DNA of 64,000 bases from Streptomyces sp. NBC_01275 (GTDB lineage Bacteria > Actinomycetota > Actinomycetes > Streptomycetales > Streptomycetaceae), in assembly GCF_026340655.1 (NCBI RefSeq), contig NZ_JAPEOZ010000001.1, positions 8,804,001-8,868,000 on the forward strand. Direction: 5' to 3'. Shown here one piece after another: positions 9,262 to 15,041 of the stretch. The position numbers and the translations under genes are program-made. Positions within the stretch are counted from its first letter, which is position 1; each line of letters starts with the position of its first letter. Under the pieces are notes generated by a model. It had not been told where the DNA came from, searched no databases, and saw nothing but the letters and a program-made list of their open reading frames with translations.

Positions 9262-10194
9262 GTGGCACTCTCCGAGCATGGAGGGGTGAACGAACAACAG
9301 AACCACACCACCAGGCAAGACAGCGCTGTCACCGTGATCGGGCTTGGCCCGATGGGCCAGGCGATGACCCGTACCCTCCTCACCGCCGGCCACCCGGTCA
9401 CCGTCTGGAACCGCACCGCCGGCCGGGCCGACGGCGTCGTCGCCGACGGAGCAACGCTGGCGGCAACACCTGGCGAGGCGGTCGAAGCGAGTGACCTCGT
9501 GCTCCTCAGCCTCACCGACTACCAGGCGATGTACGACATCCTCGACAGCGCCACCGCATCACTCGCCGGCCGAACGCTGGTCAACCTGAGCTCGGACACG
9601 CCCGACCGCACACGCAAGGCAGCATCCTGGGCGGCGGGCCACGACGCCGCCTTCCTCACCGGTGGTGTCATGGTCCCGGCGCCGATGGTCGGCACGGAGG
9701 CGGCCCATGTCTACTACAGCGGCCCCGACGAAGTGATGGAGAACCACCGGGCGGCGTTGGCACCACTCGGCACACCAAAGTATCTGGGCGCGGATCCGGG
9801 CCTCGCCCAGATGATGTATCAAGCCCAGCTCGCGGTGTTCCTCACCACCCTGTCCGCGCTGATGCACGCCACCGCGATGCTGGGCACCGCAGGAATGCAG
9901 GCCAAGGAAACACTGCCGGAGTTGCTCTCCTCCGCCGACTCGATCGGCGCCATCCTGAGGGCCGGCGAAGAGACCCCAGGCGCCGCGCTGGACGCCGGAG
10001 AGCATCCCGGCGACCTCAGCACGGTCACCATGATGGGCGCGACGTCCGACCACATCGTCGAGACCAGCACGTCACTCGGCCTCGACCTCGCGCTCCCCCT
10101 GGCCGTGCAGGCCCACTACCGGCGCGCAATCGAGAACGGACACGGCAGCGACAACTGGACCCGCATCATCGACAGCATCCGAGGACCGCGCTGA
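9262..10194 (+). CDS. NAD(P)-dependent oxidoreductase, 6PGDH / imine reductase-like
   Basis: A 310-residue protein with an N-terminal Rossmann fold (VTVIGLGPMGQAMTRTLL, dinucleotide site GxGxMG) and an NRT stretch after the second strand that favours NADPH. An all-helical C-terminal domain ends DNWTRIIDSIRG. Architecture and length match beta-hydroxyacid dehydrogenases and imine reductases of actinomycetes; the substrate is not readable. The GTG at 9262 is used here; GTG 9286, right behind GGAGGG, is an alternative with very short spacing. Divergence from HxlR suggests induction by an electrophile or quinone-like signal. Confidence 0.82.
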   Translation: MALSEHGGVNEQQNHTTRQDSAVTVIGLGPMGQAMTRTLLTAGHPVTVWNRTAGRADGVVADGATLAATPGEAVEASDLVLLSLTDYQAMYDILDSATASLAGRTLVNLSSDTPDRTRKAASWAAGHDAAFLTGGVMVPAPMVGTEAAHVYYSGPDEVMENHRAALAPLGTPKYLGADPGLAQMMYQAQLAVFLTTLSALMHATAMLGTAGMQAKETLPELLSSADSIGAILRAGEETPGAALDAGEHPGDLSTVTMMGATSDHIVETSTSLGLDLALPLAVQAHYRRAIENGHGSDNWTRIIDSIRGPR

Positions 10195-10228
10195 CCAACC
10201 GCGGGACCGATGAAAACACACCCCGCCG

Positions 10229-10257
10229 CGACTCCACCCAGACCTCACTGGCTACTT
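10229..10257 (+). pseudogene. IS481-type transposase fragment, left part of the target gene
   Basis: Codons from 10229 read RLHPDLTGY and stop at the end of the Tn3-like element. Joined across the element (removing one TACTT copy) to 14532 onward, the frame continues as LRHPFMHSAIDEFSRLACTE. That matches the first catalytic-Asp region of IS481-family DDE transposases. Upstream of 10229 the similarity fades and an in-frame stop appears, so the target was already a remnant. Confidence 0.5.
10253..10257. repeat. Left target-site duplication TACTT
   Basis: TACTT directly precedes the left 46-bp end at 10258. The same five bases directly follow the right end, at 14527-14531. A 5-bp duplication is the size made by Tn3-family transposition. 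The inner right-end copy at 10502 is followed by GAGAT instead. Confidence 0.75.
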
Positions 10258-10502
10258 GGGGTGCCGGTAAGAACCGTGTCACCAGCCGCAAACGGCGGTG
10301 ATCTTCCGAGAGTGTCACCCGTGTGGGTGAGTCCGGGGCCGTACGGCTGCGGTCAGTGAGGCTCTGCGGGGACGATCGGCGATCGTGGCCCGTACTCCGC
10401 GCTCGCTGCGGCGACCAACACGGCGGAACTGCCCCGGCCCTCCAGGTCAGAGGACTGACCACCGCCGTTTGCGGCTGGTGACAGCGTTCTTACCGGCACC
10501 CC
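10258..10502. mobile_element. 245-bp miniature element bounded by Tn3-like inverted ends (TIME-like)
   Basis: Imperfect 46-bp inverted repeats bound the segment: 10258-10303 and 10457-10502 differ at about three or four positions. Between them are ~150 bp without a gene. Such Tn3-derived miniature elements are known as TIMEs. Here the left end doubles as the left end of the 4.27-kb unit. Its own flanks do not match (TACTT versus GAGAT), so it did not insert at this spot as an independent unit. Confidence 0.65.
10398..10502 (+). repeat. 105-bp direct repeat, inner copy of the transposon right end
   Basis: Bases 10398-10502 appear identical by eye to 14422-14526. The copy includes the last ~60 bp of the resolvase reading frame as well as the 46-bp terminal repeat. 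This shows it derives from a resolvase-bearing right end and not from an independent short repeat. Confidence 0.85.
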
Positions 10503-10712
10503 GAGATGGAGCGCACCTTCACCGCCGAACGCGCTGCCCACGCCCGCGCCGTCGCAGAAGCAGCCGGCCGCCGCGTCGGCCGCCCCGTCGCCCACCCCAC
10601 CGACAAGATCGAGTACGCGCGCCTGCTCAAGGCCCAGGGCAGCAGCTACGGGGAGATCAGCACCAAGACCGGCATCCCGAAAACCTCCCTGCACCGCTAC
10701 CTACAGGGGTAG
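10503..10712 (+). pseudogene. C-terminal fragment of a serine recombinase (resolvase/invertase)
   Basis: The 68 codons from ATG 10506 read [20 protein letters not shown], then RRVGRPVAH, then a helix-turn-helix with [20 protein letters not shown]. This is the end of the E-helix plus the DNA-binding domain of a small serine recombinase. The catalytic domain is missing: the frame meets the transposon end at 10502/10503. It is a different recombinase from the complete one at 13793. It probably marks an older element broken by insertion or recombination. Confidence 0.65.
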
Positions 10713-10735
10713 CCGCACCGGATGGGCCGAGATGG

Positions 10736-11392
10736 TCAAGGCCGGACGGCGCCTTCACCGGAGGTCGGCGAGCCCCGACGGCCCGCTCTGGTGGTTGCCA
10801 CGGTGCGCGGCCTCGGGGTCAGTGCCGCGCGCAGCGCCGGGGTGAGGATGTGCCGGGTCTCGGACGGGGTGAGGGCGGCGGGAGTGGGGAGGGGGTTGAG
10901 GTAGCGGGTGTAGATGAGGCCGCCGAGGATCGTCACCACGGCCGTGGCGCGGGCGGTTGCGTCCCGGCCGCCGAGAAATTCAACAAGCCGGGCCAGCAGC
11001 TCGCGTTCCAGGTATTCGCGGATCACCTCGGCGGCCTCCTCGCCCTGGGTGGTGAGCTGTACGAAGTCGGCGTCCTCCCACAGGTCCGTCACCGCGTCGA
11101 TCAGGCGATCGGGGAGGGTGGCCGGGTCGCCGCCGAGGACGTCGTCCACCGCCAGCGCATTGGCGCACTGGAACTGCATCACATCCGCGAACAGGCTTTT
11201 CTTCGAGCCGAAGTGGTACGCGATCAGCGCCGGGTCGACCCCGGCGGCCCCGGCCACCGCGCGCAGAGTGGTGCCCCGGTAGCCGCGCTCCAGGAACAGC
11301 GCTCGGGCCTCCGAGACGATCGACTCGCGGGTCGGCGGGTTGCCGCGGGGGCGGCCTCGGGTGCGGGCGGGGGCAGGGGCGGCGTTATTCAT
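10736..11392 (-). CDS. TetR-family transcriptional regulator
   Basis: A 218-residue protein. The N-terminal HTH reads TRESIVSEARALFLERGYRG, then TTLRAVAGAAGVDPALIAYH and FGSKKSLFADVM, the canonical TetR recognition pattern. A helical ligand domain follows, and a low-complexity Arg/Pro/Thr tail ends the protein. It is divergent from the NAD(P)-binding gene at 11469 with a 76-bp gap, so it most likely represses that three- to four-gene cassette. It travels as cargo of the Tn3-like element. The ligand is unknown. Confidence 0.9.
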   Translation of the reverse strand: MNNAAPAPARTRGRPRGNPPTRESIVSEARALFLERGYRGTTLRAVAGAAGVDPALIAYHFGSKKSLFADVMQFQCANALAVDDVLGGDPATLPDRLIDAVTDLWEDADFVQLTTQGEEAAEVIREYLERELLARLVEFLGGRDATARATAVVTILGGLIYTRYLNPLPTPAALTPSETRHILTPALRAALTPRPRTVATTRAGRRGSPTSGEGAVRP

Positions 11393-11468
11393 CAGCGTTG
11401 AGCCTGCTTTTCGTGATCGGCACAGTCAAGGGCGTTCCGGTAACCACATGAAGGGATGACCCGACGCC

Positions 11469-12161
11469 ATGCGTATCGCAGTCTTCGGCGCCAATGGACC
11501 GACCGGCCGCCACCTCACCGACCAGGCCCTTGCCGCCGGCCACGAGGTCGTCGCCGTGACCCGCCGCCCCGGCTCCCTCCCCACGCGGCCCGGCCTCGCT
11601 GTGGCCGTCGCCGACGCCACCGACCCGGCGGCTGTCGACGCCGCGATCGGCGGGACGGACGCCGTCCTCTCCGCATTGGGCGCGCGCTTCAGCAAGGAGA
11701 CCATCACCACGTACTCGGCGAGCGCCACGGCCATCACCGGGGCCATGCCCCGCCACGGCATCAAGCGCCTGCTCGCCGTCAGCTCCAGCATCGCCGACCC
11801 GAACTGGCGTCCCACCGGCGCGCACTTCTTCAACCACGTGCTCGACCCGCTGGTGAACCGACGCCTCGGCCGCACCCTCCACGAGGACATGCGCCGCATG
11901 GAGGCCGTGATCCGTCAGACGGACCTCGACTGGACCCTCGTCCGGCCCTCGGGCCTCTTCGGGCACCCCGTCGTCACGGACTACCACACCGCCGAGACCA
12001 GCGCCGACGGCGTCTTCACCGCCCGTGCCGACCTCGCCGCGAGCATGCTGCGCGAACTGGAGGAGCGGCGGTACGTCCGTACGGCCATGGGCGTCATCAC
12101 CACGGCTGTGAAGCCGAACATCGCCAAGCTGATCTGGAACGAGGGCGTGAAGAAGAAGTGA
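11469..12161 (+). CDS. NAD(P)H-binding SDR-type (NmrA/YwnB-like) protein
   Basis: A 230-residue atypical short-chain dehydrogenase. It has an N-terminal MRIAVFGANGPTGRHLTDQA (GxxGxxG nucleotide site), VVAVTRRPGSLP after the second strand, and DWTLVRPSGLFG in the C-terminal half. It lacks a clear YxxxK pair, as in NAD(P)-binding proteins that sense or reduce flavins or quinones. It is the first gene of the cassette divergent from TetR, and its stop overlaps the next start (GTGA, 12158-12161). Confidence 0.83.
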   Translation: MRIAVFGANGPTGRHLTDQALAAGHEVVAVTRRPGSLPTRPGLAVAVADATDPAAVDAAIGGTDAVLSALGARFSKETITTYSASATAITGAMPRHGIKRLLAVSSSIADPNWRPTGAHFFNHVLDPLVNRRLGRTLHEDMRRMEAVIRQTDLDWTLVRPSGLFGHPVVTDYHTAETSADGVFTARADLAASMLRELEERRYVRTAMGVITTAVKPNIAKLIWNEGVKKK

Positions 12162-12562
12162 GCCGGGCGACCGTCGAACTCCCGGCCGCCACACGGGCGT
12201 TCCTCGCTCGCCCCCACACGGCCACCCTCACCACCCTCCGCCCCGACGGTACCCCGCACGTAACCCCTGTCCGCTTCACCTTCGACGCGGCCACCGGCCT
12301 GGTCCGGGTGACCACCCGGGCGGGAGCGCGCAAGGCCCGGAACGTGGTGGCGGGCGGCCCGACGGCCCGTGTCGCGCTCTGCCAGGCGGACGGCTTCCGC
12401 TGGGTCACCCTCGAAGGCCGTGCCGCCGTCACCGACGACCCCGCGCGCCTGGCCGAGGCGGTCCGCCGCTACACCATCCGCTACCGCGCGGCCCCGCCCG
12501 CCCCGCTGGACCTGGTCGTCGTCGAAATCACCGTCGACCGGGTCCTGAGCCTCAACCTCTGA
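12158..12562 (+). CDS. PPOX-class (F420-dependent or flavin-type) split-barrel protein
   Basis: A 134-residue protein from GTG 12158. It contains RPHTATLTTLRPDGTPHVTP, VRVTTRAGARKARNVVAGG, ARVALCQADGFRWVTLEGRA and RYTIRYRAAPPAPLDLVVVE. This matches the pyridoxamine-5'-phosphate-oxidase-like split barrel that in actinomycetes often binds F420 (the TIGR03618-like group). It is translationally coupled to the gene before it, pointing to a shared redox or detoxification step. The exact cofactor is inferred from family and lineage only. Confidence 0.8.
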   Translation: MSRATVELPAATRAFLARPHTATLTTLRPDGTPHVTPVRFTFDAATGLVRVTTRAGARKARNVVAGGPTARVALCQADGFRWVTLEGRAAVTDDPARLAEAVRRYTIRYRAAPPAPLDLVVVEITVDRVLSLNL

Positions 12563-12593
12563 ATCCCCGTCCTGAAAGCGAAGTGACACCGCC

Positions 12594-13465
12594 GTGCCCA
12601 ACCTCCCCGTCCTCGACTCCACCCTCCACTACCGCGAGTCCGGCGACCCCGACGGGCTGCCGTTCGTCTTCCTTCACGGCAACCCCACCTCCTCCCACCT
12701 GTGGCGGAACGTCCTGCCGGGTGTGGCCGCGCCCGGCCGCCGCCTTCTGGCCCCCGATCTCATCGGCATGGGCGACTCCGGCAAGCCCGACCTCGCCTAC
12801 TCCTTCGACGACCACGCCCGCTACCTCGACGCCTGGTTCGACGCCCTCGGCCTTGCCGAGGCCGTCCTCGTCGGCCACGACTGGGGCGGCGCGCTCGCCT
12901 TCGACCGCGCCGCCCGCCTCCCGGGCCGTGTCCGCGGCCTCGCCTTCACCGAGACAATCGTCAAGCCGCTGGTCGGTAACGAATTCCCGGCGGCCGGGCG
13001 GGAGTTGTTCACCCTCCTGCGCACACCCGGGGTGGGCGAGGAGATGATCCTGGAGAAGTCCATGTTCATCGAAGGGCTCCCGGACACGCTCGCCACCCCG
13101 CTCGATCCTGCCGACCTGGACGTTTACCGCCGCCCCTTCCCGAGCCCGCACAGCCGCCGTCCGGTACTGGCGTGGACGCGCATGATGCCGCTGACGCCGA
13201 GCCCGCCGACATCGTGGCCCGCGTCGAGCACTACGACGCCTGGCTGGCCGCCAGCCCCGAAGTCCCCAAGCTGCTCGCCGCGTTCGAGCCGGGCCCGGGC
13301 GCGATGACCGACCAAGGGGCCGTGGCCTGGTGCGAGGAGAACATCGCGGGCCTGGAGGTCTCCCGCCACGGCCTCGCCAGCCACCACTCCCCGGAGGACC
13401 GCCCCGAGGAGCTGGCCGCGGCGATCCACGACTGGGCCGACCGCCACGGGCTGGCGCGCCAGTAG
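12594..13465 (+). pseudogene. Haloalkane dehalogenase-like alpha/beta hydrolase, frameshifted
   Basis: The first 199 or so codons match haloalkane dehalogenases: HGNPTSSHLWRNVLP (halide-binding Asn30), DLIGMGDSGKP, the nucleophile elbow VGHDWGGALAF (Asp96-Trp97) and the acid Glu120 in GLAFTE. After RMMPL (near 13190) the frame must move by one missing base. The rest (AEPADIVARVEHYDAWLAAS, FEPGPGAMTDQGAVAWCEEN, the catalytic His in SHHSPEDRPEELAAAI) then lies in the frame ending at 13465. Both halves are otherwise intact, so the lesion is recent or a base-call error. Known enzymes hydrolyse C-halogen bonds to alcohols. Confidence 0.78.
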
Positions 13466-13792
13466 GTGTCCTCGATCACGATGGTGCCGATCGTTCCCCC
13501 GGCAGGCTGGACTGCCGCTGACGGATGTACGCGCCGCGATCGCCGTCACCATCCAACGCAGCGAACGGGACCTGTCGGACGCCCCGCACGCGTGACGACA
13601 ACGACGCCATGCCGAAATGACTGTTCAATCAACGCACGGTCTCACGCAGGTGACTTCGGACATCAGCGCGGCCGACTCCGAAAGCCGACAGGCGCGCGAC
13701 CGGATCGACGCCGGATGATGCCCATAAAACGGTGTCAAAAAGTCGATGTGCTCAAGAACTTGAGGAGCATCCTTTTCTGTACGATCTGACAG
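13466..13792. other. 327-bp non-coding region with candidate res site
   Basis: No gene was found between the dehalogenase remnant and the resolvase. The 3' part is AT-richer than its surroundings and contains TGTC at 13733-13736, a palindrome CTCAAGAACTTGAG at 13751-13764, and TGACA at 13787-13791 just before the resolvase start. This is where Tn3-type resolvases have their res subsites and autoregulatory operator. The individual subsites are not certain. Confidence 0.5.
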
Positions 13793-13795
13793 GTG
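13780..13795 (+). promoter_or_regulatory. Leaderless-type -10 box of the resolvase gene
   Basis: TACGAT (13780-13785) fits the TANNNT -10 consensus and lies exactly 7 bp before the GTG at 13793. No ribosome-binding site is present near the start. The same geometry occurs before the two WD40 genes, consistent with transcription starting at the start codon. Confidence 0.45.
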
Positions 13796-14482
13796 CAGCC
13801 ACCCCAGGATGACGACGCCGCCGATCTCCTCGCCCCCGTTCCGGCCGTACGGACCGGCGGCCTCGTGGGATACGCACGCGTGTCCACCAAGGGGCAGTTG
13901 CTCGACCGGCAGATCCACGCACTCACCGAAGCGGGATGCATCCGGATCTTCGCCGACAAGAAGTCCGGCAAGAACGCCGAACGCGAGGAGCTGTGGAAGG
14001 CCCTCGACTTCCTGCGCGAGGGCGACACCCTCGTCGTCCCGTCGCTGGACCGGCTCGGCCGCTCCATCCAGGATCTCATCGCGATCGTGTCCGGCCTGAG
14101 CAAGCGCGGCATCGGGTTCACCTCGCTGCACGAGGCGCTCGACACGACCACGCCCGGCGGGCGCCTGGTCTTCCACGTGTTCGCGGCCCTGGCGGAGTTC
14201 ATCCGCGAACTCATCGTGCAGGGCACCAACGAGGGCCTGGACGCCGCCCGCGCCCGCGGCGCCCGGCTCGGCCGCCCGCCGGCGATGACCGAGGAGCAGG
14301 TACGTCACGCCCGCGACCTACTCGCCCGCCCGGAGAACACCGTCACCTCGATCGCGAAGCTCCTCGGCGTCTCCCGCAACACCATCTACAACTACGTGCC
14401 CGAACTGAAGGGTGGTCGCCTCGCGCTCGCTGCGGCGACCAACACGGCGGAACTGCCCCGGCCCTCCAGGTCAGAGGACTGA
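13793..14482 (+). CDS. Serine recombinase (Tn3 resolvase/invertase type)
   Basis: A 229-residue small serine recombinase. The catalytic Ser lies in GYARVSTKGQLLDRQ (near residue 28). DTLVVPSLDRLGRS supplies the conserved Arg-containing segment. The E-helix includes HVFAALAEFIRELI, followed by RGARLGRPPAM and a C-terminal HTH (SIAKLLGVSRNTIYNYVPEL). The last ~20 residues (from GRLALAAATNTAELPRP) are encoded within the 105-bp right-end repeat, so they are an end-derived tail. It would resolve cointegrates at the res-like region just upstream. The start is GTG. Confidence 0.88.
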   Translation: MQPPQDDDAADLLAPVPAVRTGGLVGYARVSTKGQLLDRQIHALTEAGCIRIFADKKSGKNAEREELWKALDFLREGDTLVVPSLDRLGRSIQDLIAIVSGLSKRGIGFTSLHEALDTTTPGGRLVFHVFAALAEFIRELIVQGTNEGLDAARARGARLGRPPAMTEEQVRHARDLLARPENTVTSIAKLLGVSRNTIYNYVPELKGGRLALAAATNTAELPRPSRSED

Positions 14483-14526
14483 CCACCGCCGTTTGCGGCT
14501 GGTGACAGCGTTCTTACCGGCACCCC
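14422..14526 (+). repeat. 105-bp direct repeat, outer copy and right end of the Tn3-like element
   Basis: Apparently identical to 10398-10502. Its last 46 bp (14481-14526) are the right terminal inverted repeat, paired with 10258-10303. It is immediately followed by TACTT, the target duplication. It overlaps the 3' end of the resolvase gene. Confidence 0.85.
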
Positions 14527-14531
14527 TACTT
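14527..14531. repeat. Right target-site duplication TACTT
   Basis: Matches TACTT at 10253-10257 on the other side of the 4.27-kb element. Confidence 0.75.
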
Positions 14532-14596
14532 GCGCCACCCCTTCATGCACTCAGCGATCGACGAGTTCTCACGGCTGGCCTGTACCGAGGAGCTCG
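14532..14596 (+). pseudogene. IS481-type transposase fragment, right part of the target gene
   Basis: Continues the fragment at 10229-10257. Joined, the codons read GYLRHPFMHSAIDEFSRLAC then TEEL, with the first DDE Asp in SAID. Beyond about 14600 no IS481 similarity is visible, so only a short piece of the transposase survives. Confidence 0.5.
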
Positions 14597-14697
14597 CATC
14601 CGGGGCTGCCGGACTCGCGGGGAGCACGTATTCGCCGTATGCAGCTCATCACTGGGGCCACCCATCCCTGTGCGGCATTTCCCGGTCAAGCGCCGCT

Positions 14698-14737
14698 GCT
14701 GTTGCTGTCCGCGACAGATGTCGCGGACAGCAACAGC
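14698..14737. terminator. Perfect 19-bp-arm palindrome, probable terminator
   Basis: GCTGTTGCTGTCCGCGACA (14698-14716) is perfectly complementary to 14719-14737 with only two bases between. The stem is GC-rich and lies 11 bp beyond the stop of the minus-strand ORF at 14749, where an intrinsic-type terminator of that gene would be. There is no clear T-run. A recent insertion scar or a protein-binding palindrome are alternatives. Confidence 0.6.
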
Positions 14738-14748
14738 CTGCCGACCTG

Positions 14749-14937
14749 CTAGAACCTCTGGCGCCACCCGGGGACCCCGAGAGAAAGCACGTGGGCGGCG
14801 TACGCCGCCCGACGGAGGCGCTTCGGTGCGAACACGCCCTGGAGCGCCCCCAGCCGATGGCGGGCGGCCAGGTCGGCGACCTCGGGCGACGCGGGGATGG
14901 GTGGAGTCATGAGGACGAGCCTCCGAGCCGCGTCCAT
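14749..14937 (-). CDS. Small unrecognised ORF, possible gene remnant
   Basis: A 62-residue frame from ATG 14937, starting MDAARRLVLMTPPIPASPEV and ending GVPGWRQRF. Codon use is Streptomyces-like. I do not recognise a family. It is divergent from the WD40 gene, with an operator-like inverted repeat (14956-14974) between them, and is followed by a perfect hairpin. Both features favour a real transcription unit. It could be a complete small protein or the 5' end of a gene cut by the neighbouring IS remnant. Confidence 0.35.
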   Translation of the reverse strand: MDAARRLVLMTPPIPASPEVADLAARHRLGALQGVFAPKRLRRAAYAAHVLSLGVPGWRQRF

Positions 14938-14955
14938 ACGTGACAACCGTGGATC

Positions 14956-14974
14956 TACGTAAGTCGGTTACGTA
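14956..14974. promoter_or_regulatory. Operator-like inverted repeat TACGTAA-N5-TTACGTA
   Basis: Perfect 7-bp arms at 14956-14962 and 14968-14974 with a 5-bp spacer. The site lies between the divergent ORF at 14937 and the WD40 gene at 15039. Size and symmetry resemble operators of TetR-like dimers. No cognate regulator lies directly alongside; the nearest TetR gene is at 10736. Confidence 0.5.
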
Positions 14975-15025
14975 TCCTCCGCGCGCCGGTTGCCGGCCCG
15001 CCGGGTCGGTGTCGGTGGGGCCGGT

Positions 15026-15041
15026 TACCGTACCGGTCATG
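15026..15041 (+). promoter_or_regulatory. Leaderless-type -10 box of WD40 gene 1
   Basis: TACCGT (15026-15031) sits 7 bp before ATG 15039 within GGTTACCGTACCGGTCATG. No Shine-Dalgarno sequence is present. The preceding GTGGGGCC-GGTTAC block recurs before WD40 gene 2. Confidence 0.5.

Larger units (their letters stand above)
10258..14526. mobile_element. 4.27-kb Tn3-like composite transposon with a dehalogenase passenger cassette
   Basis: The left end 10258-10303 starts GGGGTGCCGGTAAGAAC and is the near-perfect reverse complement of the right end 14481-14526. The GGGG start and ~40-bp conserved length fit Tn3-family ends. TACTT flanks both outer ends. Inside are a truncated recombinase fragment, a TetR gene, three catabolic-looking genes and a serine resolvase next to the right end. 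No transposase gene is present, so movement would need one in trans. An extra right-end copy at 10398-10502 shows earlier rearrangement. Confidence 0.78.

Noticed and set aside
14530..14943. 137-codon plus-strand ORF starting MRHPFMHSAIDEF
   Set aside because: Only its first ~20 codons match IS481 transposase; the rest crosses the hairpin and runs antisense to a better ORF, so it is not a gene.
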